A stretch of 64,000 bases of DNA, taken from contig NZ_JABUQZ010000001.1 of the NCBI RefSeq assembly GCF_013342145.1, positions 1,550,001 through 1,614,000 on the forward strand. The letters run 5' to 3'. The position numbers were made by a program, and so were the translations under genes. Shown here in pieces: positions 39,001 to 47,083 of the stretch. Under the pieces are notes generated by a model. That model worked only from the letters and a program-made list of their open reading frames with translations, was not told the origin of the DNA and ran no database searches. The first letter of the stretch is position 1. Each line of letters starts with the position of its first letter. Source of the DNA: Haloterrigena gelatinilytica (GTDB lineage: Archaea > Halobacteriota > Halobacteria > Halobacteriales > Natrialbaceae).

Positions 39001-39560
39001 TCGTGAGAGACCTCGACGAAGTCGTCCTCCCCGCGCCGGGCATATTCTTCGGGCATCGAGCCGTGGGAATCGCGCGGGAAGCCGTCGTCGACCCACTGTT
39101 TGAAGCCCTGACGGATCATCGGGGCCTTGACGCGGCGCTCGTTGTAGAAGCGCTCGACCATCGCCAACCCCTTGTTACAGACGCGGGGGTCCCACCGCTG
39201 GGAGGCCTGGTTGCCGTCGAGGTCGGTCGCCTCGCCGTAGTTCATCGAGGGACCGAGGCGCGTGATCTGGCCGTTCTTGATCGTGGCCTCGAGGTAGCAG
39301 TTGTGGGTGTCGTTGGGCGTACACGTGAGCATGTAGGAGTCGTCGGGCTCCCAGACGTCCCGGTACTTCTGGTCCCACTCCTCGTTGGGGTACTCCTCGA
39401 GGGGGTTCATCGGCCCCTCGCCGTCCTCGTCGGCGGTTTCCTCGCCGGTCAGCCGCCGGTAGCCGAGGAAGCCGAGGCCGGACGCGCCGGCGATACCCGC
39501 CGCCGCGGCGCCGAGTTCCCGACGGGTCAACTCGAGCCCGTCGGACGCCTCGTCACTCAT
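36012..39560 (-). CDS. Tat-exported molybdopterin oxidoreductase alpha subunit, NarG-like (type II DMSO reductase family)
   Basis: A 1182-residue catalytic subunit. A Tat signal (LTRRELGAAAAGIAG) leads it outside the membrane. The FS0 cluster region has Cys80, Cys88 and Cys128 (LTCTPNDTHNC, WDPRVCNKG). HTDLPPGHTMVTGQQT aligns with the NarG Mo-ligand region, making Asp287 the probable ligand; ADCHWLTEAKLKGSKVTGIFTDY and YVRQFTDLPLLVRM continue the similarity. The TPNDTHNC form resembles perchlorate, chlorate, selenate and archaeal nitrate reductase-like enzymes, so the substrate is not decided. ATG at 39560 is preceded by GGTGG; a longer ORF start at 39575 is less likely. It heads the block with beta and TorD. 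Confidence 0.9.
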   Translation of the reverse strand: MSDEASDGLELTRRELGAAAAGIAGASGLGFLGYRRLTGEETADEDGEGPMNPLEEYPNEEWDQKYRDVWEPDDSYMLTCTPNDTHNCYLEATIKNGQITRLGPSMNYGEATDLDGNQASQRWDPRVCNKGLAMVERFYNERRVKAPMIRQGFKQWVDDGFPRDSHGSMPEEYARRGEDDFVEVSHEEAHEYAARTFLELADHYSGESGMQSLLEQGYDERVVEETQGAGVRTMKFRGGMPLLGVIKLFGQYRNANSMALLDNYVRDVSEDEALGAMGLDNYSFHTDLPPGHTMVTGQQTVDFDLASIEYADHIVLDGINYLTSKMADCHWLTEAKLKGSKVTGIFTDYNATASKCDELITVRPASDTALFLGAARVLIEEELYDEEYVRQFTDLPLLVRMDDNELLRASDLSADYEPADLEKTDAVADDADRPGVDVTNIDDQVITEELRREWGDFVVHDAESGEFEPVTRDDIGDDFDVPATIEGEFEIELADGETVEVRTVFDLIKEHLVGTWDLESTAEVTGTDPQAIENLARDFADNQQSTMLLTGMGPNHYANADQHGRAVFLLASLTRNVGYQTGNVGSYSGNYRMAYFNGVGQYANEDPFDVELDPEEPARTEKRWDAHSAHFYTNLDKPLKVDGEYFQGDSHMHTPTKSIWVSGSNSILGNAKGTYKIIEKALRTGKIEAFFTNEWWWSMTCEYSDIVFPADSWAEHHVHDITASVTNPFITTMPETEIDRIYNTLNDTQHYKGVAEKLAELTGDDRFEDYWAFIDEEEYQAKPYIQRIFDHSNAVKGYDVEDLLEDAREGTPAIIMTRTYPKHVGNEQTRDSQPWYTKTGRLEFFREEEEFAEAGEHIPLHREPMDATPYEPNVIVDDSDSPVVAPETPEDRDWDSQEKARDTNDRQVRNVVKSPSELTDSSHPLTDLDEGYDYVYMTPKYRHGTHTFGADLEEMAVWWSNYGDQGRKTERDSFDTRKPYIGEGYVEMNPKDAREEGLQDGDYVWVDADPSDRPFPGYDPDDEETEYTRALMRIRYQPSIPRGVTRSWMNVTQTSHKSYEAQQEREDGKAQSEDTNYVSMYRSGGHQSMTSTWLRRTWLTDTLPRKGMFGQNVDVGFEPDVHAANGAPKESFVKIEKAEDGGVNEDGEPEGDWRPVDEGVRPTQEDDRMKQYLEGGFTSESD

Positions 39561-39986
39561 CGTACCACCCCGCACGTCGGGTGCGAGGGTCGTCGCCGAC
39601 TGAACCCCTCAGTGAGCGGTTCGGATAGCGCGGATCGTCCGTGGGTCGTCCGTGTGCCATCACGGTCGATACTCGTGCACCCACTCATTAACCAGACCCG
39701 CCCGTTCCCACGCGTTGGGGACGCTACGGCCGAAATCCTCCGAATAGTGGGTCTTTAAAACGGGGTCGAAAGAGGCCGAATCACCGTTCGAACCGACGGG
39801 AACGAAGGGGGAAAGCGACGGCGTCGTTCTCGCCCCGAACGCGCTGGGACCCTCGTCGCAAAGGGACGTTTCGAAGCGATACAGTTCGATCGCGAGCGGT
39901 CGCCGTCGTCGCCTCGCGGACTATCCTCAGTTACCGATCGCTTCGATCGGGAAAAACCTATTAGCGTACGTGTCAAAAGTTAAACT
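39561..39986. other. Intergenic region upstream of the molybdoenzyme
   Basis: No gene is visible. On the minus strand a TATA-like TTTTAAAG at 39753-39760 may serve the alpha gene, and CATTAACC around 39685 is another candidate closer to the start. On the plus strand CCTATTA at 39957-39963 is positioned 24-30 bases before the ATG of the 30-residue ORF. Confidence 0.4.
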
Positions 39987-40079
39987 ATGGCCACCACAAC
40001 CGCTGACGGAGACGACGGATCGGACGACGACCGATCGTGGCTCGACCGTCTCATCGATCTCCTCTGGCTCCTCCCGTAG
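39987..40079 (+). CDS. Possible 30-residue small protein with amphipathic C-terminus
   Basis: The frame encodes MATTTADGDDGSDDDRSW followed by LDRLIDLLWLLP and a TAG stop. The Asp-rich N-terminus and hydrophobic helix-forming end are typical of real haloarchaeal microproteins, and a TATA-like box is at leaderless spacing. It diverges from the molybdoenzyme and converges on the Mrp-like gene. Coding potential is unproven. Confidence 0.4.
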   Translation: MATTTADGDDGSDDDRSWLDRLIDLLWLLP

Positions 40080-40121
40080 CCGTGAGGCGATCCCGCGTCG
40101 AGCGACAACCGCCGGCCGCTC

Positions 40122-41417
40122 TCAGGTCGCCGGCTCGAGCGTCGATCCGCCCGCCGCCTCGAGTTCGACCAGCCAGCCGTCGTAGCCCAGATCGTCGACG
40201 TCGGTCCGCTCGAGCGAGCGCCCGTCGCGGGCGAGGCTCTCGTCGACGACGTCGACGAGGTCGTCGGGATCGCCACGTAACACCACCGACACCGGCTCCT
40301 CGTCGACCACGCCGAACTCGGTGACCACCTGCCGCTGGCAGCTCTCGGGCGGCAGCCCGCGCAGGTCGACCGCGTCCTCGGGGACCGCCGGCCCGCCCTC
40401 CGTCTCGAGGAACTCGAGGACGGTCTCGCGGAGCGAATCGATCGCGCGTTCGCCGGCGCTCGAGGGGTCACCGAAGGAGCGGGCCGTCGGCTCCCGCAGC
40501 GCCGAATCGAACGGGACGGGGTCGATCTCGGCGTAGGCCGCCTCGGCGACGTCCTCGGCGAGCGCGTCGCCGTCGAAGGGGGTCGACTCGCCCTCGGCCG
40601 CGCCGACCATGTTGGGGACGACGCCGATCGACGGCACGTCGTTGGCCGAGTACAGCGCCGCGGTCCGCCGGGTCGCCCGCACGCACTCGTCGGTCGGCGT
40701 GGAGACCAGCAGGCCGCCGTCCAGCGGCGCCTGCTGGACGATCGTGTAGACGGCGTCGCCGATCCCCGGCGGCAGGTCGACGAGCAGCACGTCCCGGTCG
40801 TCCCAGGCGGCGTTGCCCAGCAGGTCCTTGACGACGTCGTGGACCATCGCCCCGCGCCACGCGACCGGTCCGTCCTCGGCGATCAGTTCGATGCTGACGA
40901 CCTGAATGCCGTCGTCGGTCTCGACGGGCATCGGCTTCCCCGTCGGCGACGTCGCGACCGGTCCCTCGGCCTCGAGGAGGTCCGGCGCGTCGGGCGCGTA
41001 GACGTTCGCGTCGAAGACGCCGACGTCGAGACCGTCCTCGGCGAGCGCCCGCGCGAGCGCGGCGGTGATCGTCGTCTTGCCGACGCCGCCCTTCGCGCTG
41101 CCGACGGCGATGATCGAGTCGACGCCCGACACCGGGAGTCCGGTCTCGGGCGCGTCGGAGCCGGCGGCCTCGACCCGGACGTGGACGACGCCGTCGGTCG
41201 CCAGCCCGGCGCCCCGAAGCTGGTCTGTCAGCCGGTCGGCCAGCACGCGACCGACCGGTTCGAAGTCGACGGTGACGGTGACGATTCCGTCCGCGACGTC
41301 GACGTCCTCGATCAACTGCTCGCCGATCGGATCGCCGCCCATGATCTCGACCTCACGGACCCGATCGACGACCGCTCGCCTGATCTCCTCGTCCGTCCGC
41401 GGTGTCTCGTCGGTCAT
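40122..41417 (-). CDS. Mrp/ApbC-like P-loop ATPase lacking CxxC, with TusA-like C-terminal domain
   Basis: A 431-residue protein. Residues 1-95 are a MIP18-like domain (VVDRVREVEIMGGDPIGEQLIEDVDV); residues 105-340 are the Mrp ATPase with SAKGGVGKTT, FDANVYAPDAP and LLVDLPPGIGDA. The family CxxC that carries the Fe-S cluster is missing: after VVPNMVGAAEG the sequence continues STPFDGDAL where CPxC should lie. The last 70 residues (VDLRGLPPESCQRQVVTEFG) look like a TusA/DUF2249 fold. It therefore may have lost cluster transfer or use another ligand. It lies upstream of the molybdoenzyme on the same strand. Confidence 0.85.
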   Translation of the reverse strand: MTDETPRTDEEIRRAVVDRVREVEIMGGDPIGEQLIEDVDVADGIVTVTVDFEPVGRVLADRLTDQLRGAGLATDGVVHVRVEAAGSDAPETGLPVSGVDSIIAVGSAKGGVGKTTITAALARALAEDGLDVGVFDANVYAPDAPDLLEAEGPVATSPTGKPMPVETDDGIQVVSIELIAEDGPVAWRGAMVHDVVKDLLGNAAWDDRDVLLVDLPPGIGDAVYTIVQQAPLDGGLLVSTPTDECVRATRRTAALYSANDVPSIGVVPNMVGAAEGESTPFDGDALAEDVAEAAYAEIDPVPFDSALREPTARSFGDPSSAGERAIDSLRETVLEFLETEGGPAVPEDAVDLRGLPPESCQRQVVTEFGVVDEEPVSVVLRGDPDDLVDVVDESLARDGRSLERTDVDDLGYDGWLVELEAAGGSTLEPAT

Positions 41418-41531
41418 ACCCGATCGTACGCGGCGAGCCGGTATTTCACCCGTCGGGAGTTCCCAAGGGGTGGGAAGAGGTGGCGATATCGACCGTAGGC
41501 CGCCTCGAAACCCGATGTCGCCCCCGACCGG

Positions 41532-42197
41532 TCAGAACAGGTCGACGCGGATCCCGTCGGCCTCGAGGTCGGCGGCGAAGGCGTCGGCGTCCGTTTCGAT
41601 CGGGTCGAAGGTGTCGTAGTGTTCGGGCAGCACGAGGTCGGCCTCGACGCTCCGGGCGAAGTCCGCGGCCTCGCGGCGGTCCATCGTGAAGTGGCCGCCG
41701 ATCGGCGGGACGAACACGTCGGCGGTGATCGACTCGTGGTGCGGGAGGAAGTCCGTGTCCGACGGGATGAAGACGGTCGTCCCCTCGAGGTCCAGCAGGA
41801 GGCCGATCACCTCGCCCTCGGCGTGGAACGGCTCGCCGTCGTCGTCGACGTGGCCGCCCGCGGGATCGTTGTACGCGGGCACCGTCTCGACGTCGATCCC
41901 GTCGACCGTCACCTCGCCCTCGAGGGGCAGGTCGATCACGTCCTCCGACAGGTCGCTCGTGTCGACGGCCTCGTAGATCGCGACGGTCGCGTCGTCGCCG
42001 GCGACGGCCGCGATCGCCTCGGGATCGTAGTGGTCGAAGTCGTCGTGCGTGACGAAGACGACGTCCGCGTCCCCGGGTTCGCCCTCGAGTTGCTCGCCCC
42101 ACGGATCGACGTAGATAACCGTTCCGTCGGCGGTTTCGAGACGCTTGCTCGCGTGGCCGAGCCGCTCGAACGTGATCCCCTCGTAGGTCGTTGCCAT
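41532..42197 (-). CDS. UlaG-like MBL-fold metal-dependent hydrolase
   Basis: A 221-residue metallo-beta-lactamase-fold protein with THDDFDHYD (HxDxDH-type motif with first position His), AGGHVDDDGEPFH, FIPSDTDFLPH, GGHFTMDRREA and PEHYDT. This short form resembles UlaG/YtkL-type hydrolases whose substrates are unknown in archaea. The promoter on this strand has TATAAG at 42228-42233, 31-36 bases before the ATG at 42197. Confidence 0.87.
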   Translation of the reverse strand: MATTYEGITFERLGHASKRLETADGTVIYVDPWGEQLEGEPGDADVVFVTHDDFDHYDPEAIAAVAGDDATVAIYEAVDTSDLSEDVIDLPLEGEVTVDGIDVETVPAYNDPAGGHVDDDGEPFHAEGEVIGLLLDLEGTTVFIPSDTDFLPHHESITADVFVPPIGGHFTMDRREAADFARSVEADLVLPEHYDTFDPIETDADAFAADLEADGIRVDLF

Positions 42198-42579
42198 GGT
42201 CGTTTCGAAGCCTACGTTGAGATCGCTCTTATAGCTCGGCGTCGTCGCCGCTCCGATGGCGTTGCGAAGACGATTTGCTCGTTCGACGGCGAGGAACGCG
42301 CCTCGAGAGGACGGTCTCGACGGGGCGTTCTCGGCGCCTCTCGGACGCGATTCGTCTCGAAGTCGTATCCTTCGAGTCAGTGCAACTGTTGCGCTCGTCG
42401 CCGACGCCGCGGCGCCTCGCTTAGTCCGCCGCTAAGTCTCGCCGATCGGCGCGCCAGTCCCGTCGCTGGGTGGGTGTTCCGTCGGTGAAATTATCGCGGA
42501 GCCTCGTTCGGACGCCGCGATCGTTTCGGGTGGGATTACGCCGCTTATACGTAAGACCCCTCGGCACCGACGGGGTGCC
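42198..42579. other. Intergenic region between MBL hydrolase and beta-helix gene
   Basis: Two divergent promoters are the only signals: TATAAG (reverse strand, 42228-42233) for the hydrolase and GCTTATAC at 42543-42550 for the beta-helix gene. CGGCACC (42562-42568) and GGTGCCG (42574-42580) form a 7-base-pair stem just ahead of the GTG start. Nothing else is recognised. Confidence 0.5.
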
Positions 42580-44073
42580 GTGACTTCAGACGATTCACGC
42601 AGTCGGGGAATCGGTCGCAGGTCGTATTTGAGCGGTCTCGCCGGGCTCGGAGCCCTTTCGATCGCCGGCGTCACGTCCGCACACCCGCTCGAGAACCACT
42701 ACGGAACCGTCGTCGACGTAGCCGAAGCGGGCGCGGACACCGACGGTAACGAGTCCGTCACGCCCGTTTTGCAGGAGCTCGTCGACGACGACACGCTCCT
42801 GAAGTTCCCCGAGGGTCGGTACTACATGGACGAACAGCTGCGGCTCACCGACTTCGAGAACGTCGGTTTCGTCGGCTACGACGCGACGCTCGTCCCGGCG
42901 AACTACCACGAGTTCGACGGGCCGGAGTATCGGCTGTTCCGGTTGGGAACCAGTGACAGGCCCGGTCGCGACCTCCGGTTCGAGAACTTCGACGTCGACC
43001 AGACCGCCGACGACACGGGGATTCGAGTCATCAATGCCGTGGTCGAGGACGGCCTCTCCGTGCGGCGAGTCACGATCCACGGCGTCCACGACAGCGGGAC
43101 GTGGGGTCCGGCCCTGTTCAACGTCCTCGATCCCGACGGACAGGGACACGTCTACTCCTTCCGCGCGTCGGACGGCGGTCTCCACGTCGACGAGACGCCC
43201 AACGAGGGGAACATGTGGCGCGGCCCGACCGGCATCGTCGTCAACCAATACCACCACGGCACGCTCGTCTTCGAGAGCTGCAGCCTCGGTGGCTTCCCGG
43301 ACAACGGGCTCTACGCGTCCAACGAAACCGGACGGGTCGGCATCGAACGCGGCTGGTTCGAGAACAGCGGTACCGCGTCGATCCGCCTCGCCGGAACGAC
43401 CGGCGTGATCAAGGACGCTGTCGCCGTCGTCACCGAGGACCCCCACGACTCCAACGGCCAGCACGCGATTCGTCTCGACGGCGGCGAGCGATTCGAGCTC
43501 GAGGGCGTCACCGTCGACACGCCGCAGCCGAACGGCGACGCGATCCGAATTATGAACGACGTCGAGAACACCGTAATCTCCGACTCGGAGATCAAGGTCG
43601 GGTACCACCCGAGCGCCGGAATCCGGGTCGATCCCGCCGCCGGTCCGGTGACCGTCGAGAATACCGATATCAAGATCCACGGTAGCGCCAACGCGGTCCG
43701 ACTGCTCGGCGGCGACGGTGGCGGCGCCGATCTCGAGGACGTTCGGATCACCGGCGACGCAGCGGGGACCCGGAACCGCCACGCGATCTACTGCGAGCGC
43801 GACGGCTGTCGGTTCGTCGGCCTCTCGGTCGAACAACCGGGGGACGACAAGCGGCGCGGACTCGAACTCCGCGGCGAGGACTACCTCGTCGCCGACAGCG
43901 AGTTCGAGACGACGCACACGCCGATCGTCGTCAACGGCGGGAGCGGAGTGCAGATCGAGAACAGTTACGCCCGTTCGATCGAGGACACCTACTCACTTCG
44001 GATCACGAGCGACTCCGGAGCCGTATCGCTCGCGAACAACGACCTCCCTGACGGCGTGCGCGACGACCGGTAA
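42580..44073 (+). CDS. Tat-exported right-handed beta-helix protein
   Basis: A 497-residue protein starting at GTG (30-37 bases after a TATA box). A Tat signal (RRSYLSGLAGLGALSIAGVTSAHP) leads export; no lipobox is seen. The rest is short repeated strands typical of a parallel beta-helix: YYMDEQLRLTDFENVGFVG, SVRRVTIHGVHDSG, HGTLVFESCSLGGFPDNGLYASNETG, DAIRIMNDVENTVISDSEIKVG and so on. Such proteins include polysaccharide lyases and surface glycan-binding proteins; no catalytic residues can be named. It may act on exopolysaccharide. No partner gene is evident. Confidence 0.85.
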   Translation: MTSDDSRSRGIGRRSYLSGLAGLGALSIAGVTSAHPLENHYGTVVDVAEAGADTDGNESVTPVLQELVDDDTLLKFPEGRYYMDEQLRLTDFENVGFVGYDATLVPANYHEFDGPEYRLFRLGTSDRPGRDLRFENFDVDQTADDTGIRVINAVVEDGLSVRRVTIHGVHDSGTWGPALFNVLDPDGQGHVYSFRASDGGLHVDETPNEGNMWRGPTGIVVNQYHHGTLVFESCSLGGFPDNGLYASNETGRVGIERGWFENSGTASIRLAGTTGVIKDAVAVVTEDPHDSNGQHAIRLDGGERFELEGVTVDTPQPNGDAIRIMNDVENTVISDSEIKVGYHPSAGIRVDPAAGPVTVENTDIKIHGSANAVRLLGGDGGGADLEDVRITGDAAGTRNRHAIYCERDGCRFVGLSVEQPGDDKRRGLELRGEDYLVADSEFETTHTPIVVNGGSGVQIENSYARSIEDTYSLRITSDSGAVSLANNDLPDGVRDDR

Positions 44074-44080
44074 CGCGCGG

Positions 44081-45016
44081 TCAGTCGTCCTCGAGTGCAT
44101 CAGCAAGGTCGTCGGCGACGGCCGCGATCGCATCGCGGGCGCGGTCGACGTCTCGGAGGGTCATGAAGCCGTGGGGCATGTCCGTATAATTCTCGTAGCG
44201 CGTGGGAACGCCGTCGCGGACGAGCTGTTCGGCGTAGGTCTTCCCGCCGTCCCGGAGCGGGTCGAAGCCGGCGGTGACGACCGTCGCGGGAGCGACGCCC
44301 GAGAGGTCGCAGGCGTTCGTCGGGTCGGCGTAGGGGTTGCGCCTGTGGATGTCGCTCCGGTAGTAGCACTCGTTGAACCACTCCATGTCGTCCTCGTCGA
44401 GGACGATGCCGGCGTGTTCCCTGACGGACGGCTGGTCGGCTTCGATGCCGACGGCCGGGTAGAGCAGCGTCTGATAGTCGATTTCCGGACCGTCGCGCTC
44501 GACGGCCACGAGCGCCGCGACGGCGGCGAGCGTCCCGCCGGCGGAGTCGCCCGCGACCGCGACCCGACCGTTTCCGGCGACCGCGTCGGGGTTCGCGGCC
44601 GCCCACTCGACGGCGGCGACGGCGTCCTCGACCGCCGCGGGGAAGGGGTGTTCGGGGGCGAGCCGGTAGTCGACGGACAGGACGGCACAGCCGCTCTCTC
44701 GAGTCAGGTGTCGGCAGAGCCAGTCGTGGGTCTCGATACTTCCGAGGACGAACCCGCCCCCGTGGAAGAAGACGATCGTCGGGTACGGCCCGGACGCGGC
44801 CGGGAGGTAGAGACGGGCGTCGAGATCGCCCGCGGGACCGGGGATCGTTCGGTCGATCGTCCGCCCGACGCTCGGACCGTTTCGGTTCCGGAGCCCCATT
44901 ATCGGATCGGTGAGACGCCGGAGGAGTTTCAGGCCGTAACGGTTGTGCGGCAAGGGGAGCCGCCCCTGGCGCTCGATCGCCGCCTCCGCCTGCGGATCCA
45001 TCCTGTCAGCGTGCAT
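44081..45016 (-). CDS. Alpha/beta hydrolase, HSL-type esterase
   Basis: A 311-residue esterase with the HSL-family HGGGFVLGS oxyanion motif, YRLAPEHPFPAAVED, the nucleophile in AGDSAGG, Asp in GFDPLRDGG and His in DMPHGFM. It likely hydrolyses short-chain esters. It ends 7 bases after the stop of the convergent beta-helix gene. Start at 45016 (MHADRMDPQ); ATG at residue 6 is an alternative. No obvious signal peptide, so it is cytoplasmic. Confidence 0.92.
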   Translation of the reverse strand: MHADRMDPQAEAAIERQGRLPLPHNRYGLKLLRRLTDPIMGLRNRNGPSVGRTIDRTIPGPAGDLDARLYLPAASGPYPTIVFFHGGGFVLGSIETHDWLCRHLTRESGCAVLSVDYRLAPEHPFPAAVEDAVAAVEWAAANPDAVAGNGRVAVAGDSAGGTLAAVAALVAVERDGPEIDYQTLLYPAVGIEADQPSVREHAGIVLDEDDMEWFNECYYRSDIHRRNPYADPTNACDLSGVAPATVVTAGFDPLRDGGKTYAEQLVRDGVPTRYENYTDMPHGFMTLRDVDRARDAIAAVADDLADALEDD

Positions 45017-45098
45017 GACGGATCGTTCGGCGAGCCGAACTAAGCCGTTTCGGTCGGCGAACAGTTCGGGATCGAGTCGGACGCGCGGCGGGCGGCGA

Positions 45099-45995
45099 TC
45101 ACTCGAGGTCGGCCGCGTCGAACCGCCGGTAGCCGATCGCCAGCGGGACCGCGATCCAGCCGACGTACACCAGCGCGACGGTCCACGGCCGGAGGTAGAC
45201 GGGGACGTCGCCGTCGACGCGCGATTCGATCCGGAGGTCCGCCGGGCCGGCCTCGGCGAACGACACGTCCTCGAGGCCCAGTTGGACCATCGGGCCGACG
45301 TAGCTGTTCGTCACCTGATCGACGGCGAACCGGTAGGCCTCGAGGGGGTTCGCCTGGTACAGCGCGAAGTACCAGGCCTCGACCTCGACCCCGGGACGGG
45401 CGCCGGCGGCGAGGTAGTAGATCCCGACGGCGAGGGCCTCCCACATCACTAGCAGCAGGATGAAGATGCCGACGGCCCACGCGAGGGCGGTCCCCCGCGA
45501 GGCCGTGGCCGCGGAGATGCCGACGGCCAGCGCCGTGAACGTCACGCCCAGTCCGATCGTCAGCCCGGTGACCTGCGCGAGTTCCACGGCCGAGATCTCC
45601 CCGACCAGCGGCACGCCGAGGACGGTCACGACGAGGAACCCGACCAGGATCGTCGCCGCGACGACGACGCTGCGACCGACGACCTTGCCGGTGACCACGT
45701 CCGACCGCGAGAACGGGTAGCTCAGGAGGACGCGCAGGCTCCCGGACCGGCGCTCCCCGACGATCGCCATGTAGCCCGCGATCAGCGCGATCAGGGGGAC
45801 GAAGAAGATCACGAACTGGCCCATCACGGCCAGCAGGTCGCTCATCGATCCCTCTCCCGCGTCCCCCGAGACGTAGCCGACGAGCAGGAAGAACGCGAGG
45901 AGGCCGACGAAACCGCCGGTGATCGCCCACAGCAGCTTCGATCGGACGACGTCCTCGAAGTCCTTGCGCGCGACGTCGCGCCACGTGACGGTCAT
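45099..45995 (-). CDS. ABC-2 type transporter permease
   Basis: A 298-residue permease of the ABC-2 (NosY-like) group with six hydrophobic segments: LLWAITGGFVGLLAFFLLVGYV, FVIFFVPLIALIAGYMAIVGE, SVVVAATILVGFLVVTVLGV, GLTIGLGVTFTALAVGISA, AWAVGIFILLLVMWEALAVGIYYLA and a final one near the C-terminus. Its ATG overlaps the ATPase stop by ATGA. With the ATPase it probably exports a lipid, peptide or drug; the substrate is unknown. Confidence 0.87.
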   Translation of the reverse strand: MTVTWRDVARKDFEDVVRSKLLWAITGGFVGLLAFFLLVGYVSGDAGEGSMSDLLAVMGQFVIFFVPLIALIAGYMAIVGERRSGSLRVLLSYPFSRSDVVTGKVVGRSVVVAATILVGFLVVTVLGVPLVGEISAVELAQVTGLTIGLGVTFTALAVGISAATASRGTALAWAVGIFILLLVMWEALAVGIYYLAAGARPGVEVEAWYFALYQANPLEAYRFAVDQVTNSYVGPMVQLGLEDVSFAEAGPADLRIESRVDGDVPVYLRPWTVALVYVGWIAVPLAIGYRRFDAADLE

Positions 45996-46963
45996 CCCAA
46001 CACCCCCGAGAGGCGACCGCGGCGGTCGTCGGTTGCGGTCTCTTCCTCGCGGACGATATCCACCTCGCCGTCGGTGTAGGTCGCGAACACGTCCTCGAGG
46101 GCGACAGACGACGCGTCGACGTCGAGCACCTCGACGTCCGCGTCGAGGAGCCGCCCGATAGCGCGTGCCTTCGCGCGCGGATCCGCGCAGGTCACCACGA
46201 GCCGGTCGTCGTCGTACTCGGCGTCGGCGACGCCGTCGATCGTCGAGAGATCCGCGTCGGGTTCGTCGGCGAGCCGGAGGTACAGCTCCGAGCGCGCTCC
46301 GATGGCCTCCCGGAGCCCGTCGATGGTGTCGACCGTGATGAGCTCGCCGTCGTTGAGGATGGCCACCCGATCGCAGACGGCCTCGACCTGGTCGAGGTCG
46401 TGACTCGAGAAGAAGACGGTCGTCCCCCGCTCGGCCTCGGAGCGAACGAGTTCGCGCATGGTTCGGATACCGTTGGGGTCGAGCCCGGTCGAGGGTTCGT
46501 CGAGCACGAGGAGGTCCGGATCGCCGGCCAGCGCCATCGCGAGCGCGAGGCGCTGTTTCATCCCCGTGGAGTACTCGCCGACGCTCCGGTCGGCGTCCGC
46601 GACCGCCAGCCCGACGCGCTCGAGCAGCTCCTCGGGCGTCTCCTCGCCGTCGGCCCACCCGAGGGCGAGCTCGAGGTGGCGACGGCCGGTCAGCCGCTCG
46701 TAGAGATCGATTCCCTCCGCGAGGACGCCGGTCCGGGCGCGGATCGCCTCGCTCCCGGCTCGCGTGTCCATCCCCAACACGGACGCGCTGCCGTCGGTCG
46801 GCCGCACGAAATCGAGCAGCACGTTGATCGTCGTCGACTTCCCCGCGCCGTTCGGACCGAGGAAGCCGAACACCTCTCCCCGCTCGACCACCAGGTCCAG
46901 TCCCTCGAGGGCGACCTCGTCGCCGAAGCGCTTGGTCAGACCATCCACTTGTATGGCTGACAT
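45992..46963 (-). CDS. ABC transporter ATP-binding protein
   Basis: A 323-residue ATPase with Walker A GPNGAGKST, signature VGEYSTGMKQRL, Walker B LLVLDEPSTGLDP and switch His in FFSSHD. The extra C-terminal 90 residues are a domain found in ABC-2 exporter ATPases. It belongs with the permease downstream. The promoter on this strand is CTTAAAT at 46989-46995, 26-32 bases before ATG 46963. Confidence 0.92.
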   Translation of the reverse strand: MSAIQVDGLTKRFGDEVALEGLDLVVERGEVFGFLGPNGAGKSTTINVLLDFVRPTDGSASVLGMDTRAGSEAIRARTGVLAEGIDLYERLTGRRHLELALGWADGEETPEELLERVGLAVADADRSVGEYSTGMKQRLALAMALAGDPDLLVLDEPSTGLDPNGIRTMRELVRSEAERGTTVFFSSHDLDQVEAVCDRVAILNDGELITVDTIDGLREAIGARSELYLRLADEPDADLSTIDGVADAEYDDDRLVVTCADPRAKARAIGRLLDADVEVLDVDASSVALEDVFATYTDGEVDIVREEETATDDRRGRLSGVLG

Positions 46964-46988
46964 GTGTCGGACTGTTCACTCGAGGAGT

Positions 46989-46995
46989 CTTAAAT
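46989..46995 (-). promoter_or_regulatory. TATA box of the ABC-2 ATPase gene
   Basis: The reverse strand reads ATTTAAG, 26-32 bases before the ATG at 46963. Confidence 0.5.
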
Positions 46996-47083
46996 GAGGG
47001 GCACACACCCAGGTACACTTACCAATAGCGGCGTTTAGTAACTGAGTTTGAGAGGACCGTACCGACGCAATTCACTCCCTCGA

